The notes under the pieces: model-generated | What the model saw: the letters and a program-made list of their open reading frames with translations, nothing else | Databases searched by the model: none | Told to the model about the DNA's origin: nothing | Shown here: in pieces, positions 24,070 through 35,354 of the stretch | How positions within the stretch are numbered: position 1 is the stretch's first letter | Layout: the number at the start of each line of letters is the position of its first letter | Program-made: the position numbers and the translations under genes | NCBI GenBank assembly: GCA_027382625.1 | Contig: JAJKFJ010022705.1 | Location: 62,001 to 126,000, forward strand | DNA length: 64,000 nt | Reading direction: 5' to 3' | Source: Tetmemena sp. SeJ-2015 | Lineage: Eukaryota; Ciliophora; Spirotrichea; Sporadotrichida; Oxytrichidae

Positions 24070-24970
24070 TTTGGTATAAGCAAAAAATGTTTGCTCATTT
24101 TGAGTAACTCTGTCATAGTAACTATCGCTTGAGTCAGACTCTTTTTATTCTCCTTGACCACGTTGTCTATTTTTGTGCTGTTTGGGATAAGGAATTTTGA
24201 TTAGCAAAGGGATGATGAGCTAAAGGTTATGTTTGCAGCATTTTTATATCTTTTATATAATTTTATTTGCTTTTTTACATGATTAATTGTTATTGATACA
24301 TTTAATTTAGTCTTTTTCTTTTTAAGATTACTCAGCAAAAGAAATTCATTTTACTTTTTAAGCAATTCTAGTCTAGCATTTTTATTCAATTTTAAAAAAA
24401 AGTATTGCTTGAAGAAATATCAGCGCATTAAATTAATTAGAGGATAAAATGATGATTTATCTTTTCTTTAGAATAAATAAAAAGAATATAATTATTAAGG
24501 TCACAGAATTAATTAAGCATACTCTTAATTTTTTACTAGTGGAGACTTTGCAGTCAAGATTAAATTTTCTCAAAGCTAGGAACTTTAGAGCTCAGGCCGG
24601 CAGCTATATTTATTTAATAGGAATACTTAATATAATTCAAATTAATTAGAAGACGTTTGATATTAAAATTCAATGTTAAAAAATAATTACTAAAACAATA
24701 AGCACTTAAAAACAAATTTCTTCTTCATTCTAAATCTTCATACATAAATTGAAGCTTTTTTATTAAGAATAAGTTAAATTTATAGACAATTTTTTTTAAA
24801 AAGAAAATTAAATCCTGTGAACAATGCTAAATAAATTTTAATAGAGTAATTATAATTAACTTTTACCACTATCAAAGGTTGTCTAATTTCAAATTAATGA
24901 CCACTAATTATTACCTGGTATGACTTTTCCTCACTTTAAAGTCTTAAGAAGTATTTTAAATGCAAATAAA
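24070..24970. pseudogene. Decayed copy of the kinase copy 1 start and the start of its divergent neighbour
   Basis: 24080-24260 resembles 13575-13740, the N-terminus of kinase copy 1 (shared TTGAGTCAGACTCTTT and the reversed start region). 24280-24330 resembles the divergent intergenic DNA at 13780-13830. 24820-24960 resembles the first 150 bp of the plus-strand gene at 14108. Frames are broken and the rest of both genes is missing. It lies between kinase copies 2 and 3 just where a duplicated unit would place it. Confidence 0.7.
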
Positions 24971-25329
24971 TAATGCATTAATTACAAAATGACCATAAAG
25001 TGAGGAAATAGTTTTTTTTAAAATTTTTTTTTGTGGGTTTTATCTAAATTGAATTAAAAACAATTGATGAAGTTAAACCACTTTTTAAAAAATTTTAGAC
25101 TTTAGGAAAATTATCTATTTCTAATTTATCCTTTATTTAATAAATGAGTTAAACAAAATATCATTAAATAATTTTAATGTCTAAAACCTTCCATTCTAGT
25201 TTATTACAAAAATGATTTAAGATAAAAAAGTACATTGATGAGAAGAAACAGAGTTTTTAAGATTAGAAAATAATGGTCTTTGTTATTTAAGTTTGTAATT
25301 TTTTTTCCTTTTTGAAAAGATATTAAATA
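24971..25329. other. AT-rich spacer
   Basis: Low-complexity A/T sequence between the decayed gene fragment and the 3' end of kinase copy 3. Homopolymer runs near 25010-25040. No ORF or repeat recognised. Confidence 0.5.
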
Positions 25330-28300
25330 TAATATTAATGAATAAGGTATTAAGAAGTCTATCAAGTCTATTTACACACTGTGATATCTAATTGAACTAG
25401 TTGACCTTCTTTTTAATCTCTGAGGAGTCGTCATGTTGCAAAGTACATATCTATTTTTACTCTGCAATGAGTTAAATGGTGCCTCGCTCAAGTTTCAATG
25501 AAAATGAAAAGCGGTAGAAAATCTCAAAAGCGTCTTCAAACAATAAATTATGTTATAAATTATAATCTTTGGAACCAAAATCAGTCATCAGAAAGTCAGT
25601 TAAACTGTCAAGCAAAGTTTTGCCTGGCTGCAATTTGCTGTAAAACAAAATATAAATTAAGTATTCTTATGCTGAAATGATAGAATCTCTCAGATATTAA
25701 ATTCAAAATAACAACTTCGGCTTAATAGGAGATATGATTTTTGAGTAGATAAGAGAATTTAAGACATCAAGCGTATCCTCTTTGCTCCATACACCTAAGA
25801 ACTCTTTTTTAATTTTTTTTATTAGAATACTATGAACACTATTTTGAGCATCGTAGTGACTTAGTTTTTGCTCAAAAGTAAACTAAAAATTAAACTACCA
25901 AATGGAGAAGGCAGCTTTTCTTTAATCTTGTCTTTAAGTTCTAATCGTTCTAGCGCCAATAGCATTTTGAAGTAGTTTTGGATGCTACTTTTGCCAAACT
26001 TCTCGAGATAGCACATTCCTTCTTCTATTACAGTGGAAAAATCTTTCTTCATTAAATTTATGTCTACGCCCATCATTTTGATGTAGGAATAGTACTCCTT
26101 ACTTAAAATAAAGGCTAAGTTTTAAACGTGAAGAGAGGTAATTACCGCTCATAATTTTCAGCTCGCCTACCTCTCCAAACAATTGGAGAGTGATTGGATC
26201 AGAATCTCCTTTAAAATCTCTGTATCGTTGAAGCCATTTCCCTCCTTCTTTAATTCCTGCCATTATTCAAAATTAAAATATCATTAAAGGTAGCAACATT
26301 TTTTGTCAAAGAAATACATAAAATATATTTTGACTAGAAATATATTTATTCTTGCTTTTTTTCTTCTATTTGATTAATACTAAATCCATATTTGGATTGA
26401 TTTTGCAGAACTCTAGGTATTAGATAACTAATGTAAGTTTATAGTTCATGTAGAAATCTTTGTCCTTATAGCTGTTTTAGGAAAAGAAAATAGTCAACAG
26501 CTCATAAGCAGACCCAAAGTTCTATTATGAAATGCAATCTTTTACACCTCCTTAAATATTCTTTTTGTAAGTAGCTAACTTTATAATTATAAATATTTTG
26601 AGTTTTTAATAAAGCATAATAAATCTATTACACGCAGATTACGCTAGTAGTTATTGAAGGCTGGAGTGCCTGATAACGTCATCTGCTCTAACTCCATCAA
26701 AATCTCTGCTTTATTAAGTGACTAGAAATTCAATTGAGTATTGCAAATTTCAAATTTCTTCTTGTACTGTAACTTTTGGGCAGGCGGCACACAATCTAAG
26801 AATGCTAGGTAAAAGAAGAAGCCTATTAAAATTAAACTTAATTATGATGCAAAGCCATCTGTCCCTTTCATTTAAGACTGATTGCTCTGAGTTTGTAATG
26901 TATAGAGGATAAAATATTCCACATTCTCTTTATTCTAGAGATAGAATTCAAATAGGAAATGCATTAAAATATAATTCATTTAGCCTGGGATCAGTGACAA
27001 ATCCTTCTTATGAATTCATTTTCTTTTATAATTCTTCGAATTAATTGTCATCGCCTTGAATATCTTCACCTGCTCCTCTATAATTATTGCTTAAAATTTA
27101 ATTAAATAAAGAGATGAAAAATGATAAGTTGAAATTTGCAAAACGTTCACAGTTTAATTGTGAGATTCACCTCTAAAACTGTAGCTAGATGGATAGCATT
27201 GAATATTTTGATATGAATTGGCTCTTCAAAATGCTTGATAGCTCATCTCTGCAGAGAGATATGGAATTCTAATTGCTTTCATACTCGAATATCATTTTCG
27301 ATAAAAGTTTGTCTCTAATACCTGAGTTGAGCGTTCCTAGAAAAATTTGCAAGGAAATATAATATAATATTTATTAAAAATGGCATATTTTTCTCAAAAT
27401 AATTTGCAATTTTAATATAAATACTAATTAAATCTCGTTTCTATTAAATTTACGCTTATAATGGAATATATTTCTTCTATATTTCACTTTTGATAAACAT
27501 GATGCAATTTAATGTTATTTAATCTAGCATAATCGACTGCTTTCATAAACATATTTTGACCGAATACTTATTCACTGAGTCTAAACATTTTCTGATGATT
27601 GCTTTTTATTATGTCTTAAAAATAGGACTGGTAAACTCCATTATCGTAAAAGAAGCAGTCAAACTATAATGTAAATAGCTTTGAAGTTATCAGTTAAATA
27701 CCTTTTTCCACAAATTGGTACTAACTTAAGGCAGGGAAGTGGTCTAGTACCAGTTTTTTGAATGAAAGGTCTTGAGCAAGTTCCTCATCTTAAAAAATCT
27801 TGAGATCAGGAGTATATGGATAGTATGATTAATTATTTTTAATTTTTACAAATGATTCTTCTGATGTGTAAAGAGCAAAATAAAATTGGCATCTGGCAAC
27901 TCATCAAAATCTTTGAACTTTTCTTGTACAGCTTAACCTTTCTCTGCTTGAATTTCTGCACTTATCTTGCTCACTACTGGCTCGAGCTTGGATTTTAAGA
28001 TCAATCTATACTTTGAAAAGTAAGCAATATCAATTTGTTTTTTTGAGTTAATTTTTATATTATGTAATATGAGGCTTCATATTTTCTTTCAAAATATTTT
28101 AAAAGAGGAAGCAAATAATAATTTATGCTGAGTTTTCTTTCATTTTTCATCTGTTCAATCAACTATGATATGAAGTTTTCTCTCTCAGTAAAATATTGTG
28201 TCGTCATTTTCATGGCTTTGGACAAACTTTAGCTTTGTTCGAGAGTCTTGCAGATGTCATAGCAAATTTGTAATTCCAATCTATCACTCTCAGAAAGGAA

Positions 28301-29902
28301 GGGATAACTTTCTACTTTTTTCAAACAGAATTTCATTGTCTCAAATTAATTACATTCTTATATAAATAGTCTTGATGAGGCAGTAAAGATCAGCTTAAAT
28401 GAGTTAATTTCTAGAGAACATGCTCCTTTACTGCCAGCCTTTAAAAAGATAGTCAGGCGCATAAGCTCTAGTCATTGAAATAAGGATAAAAATTTTGTCA
28501 TTCCTTTGACCTCATAAATTTGCAAGTCGTGGTCTGTATTTTCAGCTAGAAATTTTACTGTAGTTCCGAAATCTCCCACCTTAACAAGCTAGTCCTTAAA
28601 GACAAGTAAGTTATGAGGCTTCATGTCACCGTAGTAAATATTTCTGTGGTGCAGATAAGCAACCACTTGCATGGCTTGCAAAAAGTAGTAGGCCAATTTC
28701 TGAGCTGAAAAGTATTCAAAATTATCAAAGATCAACATATATTTCAATTTATATTCAACATATTTTTCAGAATCTTCTTTTTGCCCCAAATTTTAGTGAG
28801 ATCTTTAAGAGAAAACCTTGCCTTCTCTACAATAACAATATAGTCAGTTATTAAATCAGTCTAAGAATCTTAAAGATAAATTTAAGCATCTTTCTAGATA
28901 AGTTCTTCCTTTACTTGGCAAACATATTTGTCTGACTCTAACAGCTTGAGAGTCTGAGTTTCTCTCATCATAGTTTAGATTGCATTTTGAAAGCCTAATT
29001 AGTCTAAAAATAGAATGGAAAATATGAGTCATCTTTGAACTTCTGATGAGCAATAGATTTCTTAATGACGACTTCTAAGTTATCTACATGACTTAAATGA
29101 TACACAATAGCTTTACTAAAAATGAATCATAATGCTTCTCCTCCCCTGGCCAACTCTTTGACTGTTATAACCACAGAAAAGCGATTTGAGTACTTTTAGA
29201 GATAATAAATCAGATCATCTTCCTCTACAGTTTGCTAGTAGTACTGACCATAGCGTTTCCTTAAAGCCAATTCCATTATATCTGAAAGACTCATGAGTAT
29301 TATTTTTTAATTTTCCTTGATCCTAGTCATTAGAATATTCTGTGGCTTTTCAAGTTTGTTACCTTGATTTTGCAATTAGTAGAAATCTTCTTAGAATTCT
29401 TCTCTTAGGGGTCTTAGTGTGATGCAATTATGCTTTTTGGAGAATATTTGAATTATAAATAAGTGAGTGATTAACTAATCAATCTTTATATAAAGTTGAT
29501 TAATTAAATAAGAAGTGGTAGAGGGACATTAAGTCGTTCATAATCTCAGTCTCACTCATTAAGGTAGTTTAAATAAAATTTCACCTTCGTAAGCACCTTC
29601 TACCAAGCTATTACTTATTTAGGATGAAAACTAAGTTTGGTATGACTGTGCTGGCTGAAGCGAGCCAGCACTTATTTGTGTCTCCTCATAATCTGAGTCA
29701 GAAGAATCACCTTATATTTTAAATAATCCAGAGATTATATCTCAATAAAAACTTATTACTTATCTTATAAAAAAAAACCTTCTATTCCTATTTCTTTCTC
29801 AATTTATAGTTTTTCAAAATCAGTCATGGGATTTGAGCTTGCTTTATCCACATCTATCTAGTCTACTGTGTTTGTATTTTTCTCACTTGCTGAAAACTCC
29901 AT
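25330..29902 (-). CDS. Protein kinase-domain protein, tandem copy 3
   Basis: Start ATG 29902-29900 (MEFSASEKN), closely similar to copy 2 through the glycine loop, catalytic loop (YYGDMKPHNLLVF), GDFGTTVKF, activation segment and C-terminal helices. A GT-AG intron of about 70 bp (near 29715-29785) follows the N-terminus at the same place as in copy 2. IESs: 29110-29133 (GCTT) and 28471-28496 (GTCATT). The helical region at 26076-25890 is uninterrupted here (YLEKFGKSSIQNYF, KLPSPFG). The last supported segment ends about 25370; the stop is not fixed. It lacks the three large insertions of copy 2, so it is the best candidate for an intact gene of this pair. Confidence 0.72.
27090..27365 (+). 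repeat. Diverged R1-type repeat in kinase copy 3
   Basis: Shares GAGATTCACC, GATGGATAGC, AATATCA and GAGCGTTCC blocks with R1, in the same order as the diverged element at about 19540-19800 of kinase copy 2. It therefore probably predates the duplication, unlike the R1 copy at 17820. Confidence 0.5.
28471..28496 (-). other. 26-bp IES in the activation loop of kinase copy 3
   Basis: Same sequence, length and GTCATT pointer as 20907-20932. Removal gives GMTRAYAPDSLF. Confidence 0.8.
29110..29133 (-). other. 24-bp IES in the glycine loop of kinase copy 3
   Basis: GCTT at 29110-29113 and 29134-29137. Same pointer and position as 21547-21572, but the spacer differs in sequence and length apart from its conserved ACTAAAAAT side. 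Confidence 0.8.
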
Positions 29903-30656
29903 TTTTACGCTAGAGATATATTTAGGGGCACTTGGATAATATTATAATAAAAAAACGCGATTAACCTGCGAAGTTTGGAGCTTTTAAAACTACAGAAAGA
30001 TATTATACTTATATACAATCTTAATTAATCTTTTCTCAGTAAAATTTGCTTTTTTTCGGCATAAATTTTGACAAATAAAAAATACAATAAAATTACTGAA
30101 TGGATTTAATGAAAATATTTGTTGTAGTTTAGCAATTAAAATCTTCCAAATATGCGTAATCCTATTCACTTTCAGAATAATTAATAAATTTAATCAAATC
30201 TGAATTAAAATATGTTTGAAAATATAGAATCCTTTATTTTTAAAAAAATCTATAAATTTAACCTTGCTTTTTGTGTGAAGAAAATTTTTTAATATAACTC
30301 GTATTTACAATTTTCAGAGTTAAATGTATTTCATTGTAAATTCTGGAAAAATATACATTCAATAATATATATGTAAAATAACTATAAAATGAACGTTATT
30401 AGGAGCTCTAACTTTCCATAAACATTTTTTGAAAGCTTGAGTATTCTTATTAAAAATAATGCGTGAAAATGAAATTCTATTATTTAATTTATTAGGAATT
30501 AAGCATCCCTAACGGGCATATTCAATTAAATATCATCATTGAAAGCTCGTTTAATAATATTGAGTTTTATAAGAATGGTTATAAGTTCTTATAATATAAT
30601 TAATTTACTGATTTAATCATCATCTCAACAATCACACTCCAATCATATTTCTCTTC

Positions 30657-31671
30657 ATGAACTGGCTGTATAATTTCAAGAAAGAAAAGTTGCAGAGAAC
30701 TAAAGTCAACTAACCTGGCTTTAAGTTTGATTAACAACAATTGAGTGAGAGAAAATAGGTAATCCCTGAGTTACCAAAGGCTCCAACTCACAATCAAATT
30801 AATTTTTATATTAGACTCATCTCAAAAGGAATTACAGAATTAACTAATTTAAGAGTCTTAATAAAAACCCACTCCAGATAGCAAGCGCAATGTTGAGGAG
30901 CAGAAATCAATTTCCTAGTAAGATGAGCAGCTTTCAAGAGGAATACTGAACCAATCGGCGTTTAAGAATGTTCAGCTTAAGCAATCATTTCAAAGAATGA
31001 GTTTACAGAGCTAGCCATCAAGACTCATTCCTAAAGAATAATCAGTCCCTCAAAATGCTGAGCATAACTTTAGAAAGATACATTCATCAAAGCCAAATCA
31101 ATTATCAGGAGACAGAGGATAGCCTAAGCAGTCCAAGTTCAAGCAAGCTTCTAAGACATAGAAGAAACTGGCAATTGCTTCTGAAGCTCTAAGACCTTAG
31201 CTATAGAGATAGACTAAGGCTCTGAAGAATATTGGGTAAATTGCAGATCAAACTGAATTGAGCAATCATTTCAAATTATCTTTACATTTATTGTCTATTA
31301 TAATTTTTAATCCTGCTGCTTCCTCATTATAAAAGCCAAGCTTAATCTTGAAAAGAACAATTAGGGAATTTGATGAGACAACCCATATGTTTAAAATCTT
31401 GAACTAAGATAGAGATAATTTCCAATTTGATGGCGCTGAAAAAAATCCTTCTAAAATCCTTTGGATAATAAATTCTTTAAAATAAATTTGTTTCAAGTTT
31501 AAGAGGAAACCTCACTAATTTCTTAAGTATGAAGATTTTAACTCTTCTTACCCGTCCTCAGGTGAATAAGAGAAGTCGAATTAGTCTAGCAGTGCTAAAT
31601 AAAAAGAGAAAGTGAGTGCAATTCTTAAGAGCTTCTTCAATCGGGCATTGAAATATCTTTTGGTCTTCTGA
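30657..31671 (+). CDS. Unknown basic Gln/Ser/Lys-rich protein
   Basis: Divergent from kinase copy 3 (starts 755 bp apart). Begins MNWLYNFKKEK at ATG 30657. An unresolved IES lies between about 30770 and 30870, then PLQIASAMLRSRNQF. A 17-bp IES with pointer CAA (30935-30951) joins KMSSFQ to SAFKNVQ and removes a TGA. The frame then stays open for about 240 codons to TGA 31669-31671. Composition suggests a disordered, perhaps nucleic-acid-binding protein with a more ordered middle (EFDETTHMFKIL). No family recognised. Its first exon is duplicated at 22953. Confidence 0.6.
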
Positions 31672-31797
31672 ATTTACTTATATTTTTCTTAATCTTTGCA
31701 AGATTTTAAGAAGATAGTCCATTTTTAAAAAAAGAAGTTATCATCTTACTATAAAATGAGCAAACCTAAACTTAAAAAGAAAATTGTTCAAAGATTT

Positions 31798-32437
31798 TCA
31801 TTCTACAACTTTTTTCATCCTGCACTCTAAGTGAGGGATAAGATCTCCACCATCAAGAGCCATATCTAATCTGTAGCAAAGCTCTCCTGTTTCTTAATCA
31901 AGCCAGTAATGTCTCTTCAATCCAGTTGTCTGTCTTCCCTTTGCTGTCTTGCCTCTTTGGAAGTTTAATAAAGACAGTTTGGTTTCATTAGAAATATACA
32001 AAAGTTCTCTTGCTCTAATGCTTGGAGGAAGATTTATTTCGTCTCTGCATCGTACTTTCCGTGCTCAAACTCGTTTAAGCTGAAGGGATGGGAGTAGCTT
32101 GCTTCAATAGAGTTCTTTCCACTTTCATCTTTCACGGGCAAGATCTAAAGGAAAATAAAAATGATATGGATCTTGATGAAGCCGTTTTCAGCATGAAGAG
32201 GAGCACTTGTAACCGCATGCTTAGTGAATTGCTAAGCGTTTATCACCATCGCTGGCTCTTTCCTTAGTAAAATGAAGGTGCTTTCTTCTAAGTAACTCAC
32301 GTCCTTGTCTAGAAGTCTGCCCTGACCTCTCCATTTACCTACAATGAAGGGGGTTTGAAATTCTGTCTGTTTCTGTTCTTCAGTTTAATAAATTCAATTT
32401 TATAATACTTAAACACTTTATTTATTTAAGTTTGCAT
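31798..32437 (-). CDS. Nitrobindin-like heme-binding beta-barrel protein (THAP4 C-terminal / DUF1794 type)
   Basis: Nitrobindins are small ferric-heme beta-barrels that react with nitric oxide or peroxynitrite. The start ATG 32437 is fixed by an IES with pointer AGTTT (32382-32428, 47 bp), giving MQTEEQKQTEFQTPF. Then come the family marks: GKWRGQG, LHAENGFIKI, HPFSLNEFEHG, CYRLDMA and LIPHLECRMKKV before TGA 31800-31798. A second IES (about 32148-32174, 27 bp, pointer AGATC in the coding sense) joins FIKI to LPVKDESG. A 2- or 5-bp frame difference remains near 32052. The finished protein is about 186-187 residues, as usual for single-domain members. The family call is from pattern memory; heme-ligand His not verified. 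Confidence 0.72.
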
Positions 32438-32959
32438 CTTTTAAGTGGAAAAATATCTATTCTGTTAGAATAATGGCAAAGAGGGTTAAGTAAAGAAACC
32501 TGGATATGTCTTAAGATTTTAAAATTATAAGATTCGAGAGGTGAATCCCTTTTAAATTCGCCTTTAAAGCTAAGTCACTATCATTATTCTTTATACCTTT
32601 TATGCAATTTGAATTTAAATCTCTCTCTCTAATTGATTAATTATTGAAATAATCCTAATAAAATAACGATTTACTCAACTATTTAGCCTACATAATCCCA
32701 GCTGCTATCTTTTAATAATTTATTTCCACTTGAAGTAGGAGCATTGAAATGGTTGCTAAGGGACTGTCTCATTTTCACTGATATATCTGAGTTAGTAATG
32801 GATAATTTATCTAAGTTGGTGAGTGTATGGGGTGGTAGTAAGATGAAAGTTGCTCTTTCAATTCTATTAACGATTATATTTTAAACTCTACCTTCATGTT
32901 TTAATTGAAAGAATTCAAAACTACTTATAAATCAAATCTTAAAAGTGAGAATTTAATAA
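32438..32959. other. AT-rich spacer, no gene seen
   Basis: Lies upstream of the nitrobindin-like gene. No open segment longer than a few dozen codons in the ciliate code could be tied to either neighbour. Confidence 0.4.
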
Positions 32960-33463
32960 GCTATTCACTTGAAAATTAGCAAAGAGAAGTTTCTCACTGT
33001 TCCATTGCATAAGGACTTATTCCTGTCTTCCAGTGCTACTGTTTAAAGCTCTATGGCCTTACCAACTAGTCAATTGAGTTTAAATTTAATTAACATTTTA
33101 AATATAGAGTTAACATAGTACTGGCCATAAGAGCTCTGCCAAGGGTTTTCCTTTTAACTGTTGTCAAGCTATGCTCCATGAGTTTCATGCAAGTTTCTCT
33201 TTCTGTATTTGTTGGCCCCATTCTGGTTCTAAGAGACAGTGTTTAAATTAGGAGCAGCTGTGGCTTGGGAGAGAATTTCGTTCTAGTTTCTTTGCTGAAG
33301 TGACTAAGCATCGGCCTGAGTCAATGTTGATTCTGCCGGCAACTTGAGCTTCTTCATTCTAAACTGCATTCCCTTCTTGTTGGGCTTGCAAAATATCTAG
33401 ATTAGCTGGTTGAAGTGCTAATTGCTGAGCTAGTTGCTGACTTTGCTGCTAACCAAAAGTCAT
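32960..33463 (-). CDS. Gln/Asn-rich protein
   Basis: Start ATG 33463-33461 (MTFGQQQSQQLAQQLALQ). One frame runs to VAGRIN and a second continues LTQADAQSLQQRNQNE to the Tyr-rich SSYGQYYV near 33110; an IES or small indel separates them at about 33330. A further segment beyond about 33060 is uncertain, as is the stop. The N-terminus is strongly Gln-rich, partly because TAA/TAG also read as Gln; the CAA/CAG share shows the bias is real. Prion-like or adaptor-like by composition only. Confidence 0.5.
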
Positions 33464-33689
33464 TTAAGTTAAGACTTAGTTCTAAGTTAGGGATTTATTT
33501 TTAGGATCCGGCAGTGGCCTTTTAACTCATATTTTGGTTAATTTGGTTTGGATGATTTGGATTATATAAGTGTAATAATTTTAAGAGTGAAGAGGTTGCA
33601 GATTGAGGTTTTTGAGATGTGTAATAGTAAGTAGATGTTGTTAAGTGTAAGTGGGATAAGGAAATCAAGATGATTATAAATATTTTGTA

Positions 33690-33905
33690 ATGGTGGTAGT
33701 AGTAAGTAGTAGTAGTAGTAGTAGTGTAGTAGTGTAGTAAATAGTAGAGGGGATTCAGCCAAATTATTAATCTGAACCCAATCACTGATCACATTAAGAA
33801 TTAATCGGGCCCGCCGCTCCAATCTCTTAAAATTTAATCGACACTTTTTAATTAAAGGTGGAGCCACCTCGACTTAGAATTATTAAAAGAATTTAACTTC
33901 AAAAT
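33690..33905. repeat. Dispersed repeat R2, copy 1, with (TAG)n microsatellite
   Basis: An imperfect TAG/GTA run (33690-33745) adjoins about 150 bp that match 60165-60335: GCCGCTCCAAT, TTTAATTAAAGGTGG and GCCACCTCGACTTAGAAT. A simple-sequence tail on a short element is SINE-like; no confident tRNA-type promoter box seen. Sequence just after it (33905-34060) looks poorly called. Confidence 0.65.
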
Positions 33906-34009
33906 TATATTTCAAAATGGAGTGGTTTACTTTTGGCCCGCTGGGGGGACTTTTGGGACTTTTATTTTGAAAAAAAGCTATCAAATGTGGATTTTTTTTA
34001 ACCAGAAAA

Positions 34010-35137
34010 ACTTATTTATTAAGATTTGGGTTTAAACCTAATAAAAATTTTAGATTAAGAGGGCTTTGCAGATTGAGGTCTTTTAGGAAATTACTTTGGA
34101 GTGTATGATGAGCCCTTCTTGTTTTTCAAAGCGAGTGCTTACTTAAGGAGAACTGCTTTTTAAGGAGAAGAAGTAGATTTATTGTCAACTGTTTTATGAG
34201 TAGAAGGAGAGTTAACTTGATTTCTTGAAGAGCTTTAGAAAGCTAAGACCTTGGAAGCTTCGTGATTATTGGGTGAATTGATTATTTGAACTTGATGTGC
34301 TTGATCAATTACCTATAGAGTTTAATCATCATAAATAAGATAGGGAAAAGTTGGCTGGTTGGATTTTCTATTCCTTCTGCTGGAGAATAGAAATTCTATC
34401 CTACTGTATTCAAAGCTTTTTATGACAATAAATTTAAAATAGTTTTTCAAAGCTTGATTTTAAGCATTGATGATTTGCTTTGTGTGGTCTTGATTGCTTA
34501 TTTGCGTGCGAGTAAGTACCTACTGCATTCCTCTGCTATTGGAAGCTACGTACTAAAGGTTTTGGTGCTGTTCCTTGCAATTAGTTTCTTACTTAAAACC
34601 CTTGACTGCTTACTGCATTTTGATTTACCTAGTGACTAGTTTCTCCAAGAGTGTGGCTATTAAAAGCCTCCTTGGAATGAACTGCGCATTTGGCCGTATG
34701 TTTCATAAATCTTCAAGTTATCTTCAAAGAACCTATTATTCTAATCCAGATTGGCTTGCACACCTCTCATTCCACCTAGTTATAATAAAGTGGGGGTAAA
34801 TTCATTTTAACAAAACCTTGAAGCTTTTTGTGGCCCTTAGTGAGTGTTGACTGAGTGGGGTTAAGGCCTCTGGCTGTCATATCAGTGACTGACTGCCACT
34901 ATTCTTTCTTTTGAGGTTTGACTTTGGTTTAGTAGACTGCTGAATTGTCACAGAGATGGCTGTATCCAAATGGATCAATTGGTTGTCTCTAAATCGAAAA
35001 TGTAAGTTTCACTTTTAAACTAAAATGGCATCTATATCTCTTTCTATCTATATATCACTTACATAATCAAACATCTGTTTGATTGAGAGTGAATCGCCAA
35101 ATTTAGGATGATATTGCGTCATCTCTGATTAAGACAT
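34010..35137 (-). CDS. Gln/Ser/Asn-rich protein of unknown function
   Basis: Start ATG 35137-35135 (MSQSEMTQYHPKFG). A 74-bp GT-AG intron (34989-35062) joins MFDY to RQPIDPFGYSHLC. Later segments: DMTARGLNPTQSTLTKG, then after a frame change GGMRGVQANLDQN and ETYGQMRSSFQGGF, then a Gln/Asn-rich stretch (TSHQVNQNAVSSQGF), then a Ser/Lys-rich tail (THKTVDNKSTSSP, ALKNKKGSSY) to about 34010. At least three IESs are implied, joins not resolved. The composition suits a disordered RNA-associated or scaffold protein; no domain recognised. Confidence 0.5.
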
Positions 35138-35354
35138 CCAAAGATATTCATAGATGGATAATTACCGATGAATTACTCACAGACTTAAAAACATGAAGAT
35201 ATTTTGAACCTATTAAGCTTAAATTTAGTTTATTGAATCTTTCCTTTGCCTTACTTCAACAGCTTGAAGTGAAGGCTCCAGGAATAAATAAGCTTCATTT
35301 ATTAGCTTGAAGCATGATTAATGATCTTCAATCATGGCTAAGCAGACTTGATGC

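Noticed and set aside
33522..33867. Minus-strand Tyr/Thr-rich ORFs
   Set aside because: They translate the TAG/CTA microsatellite and the R2 repeat.
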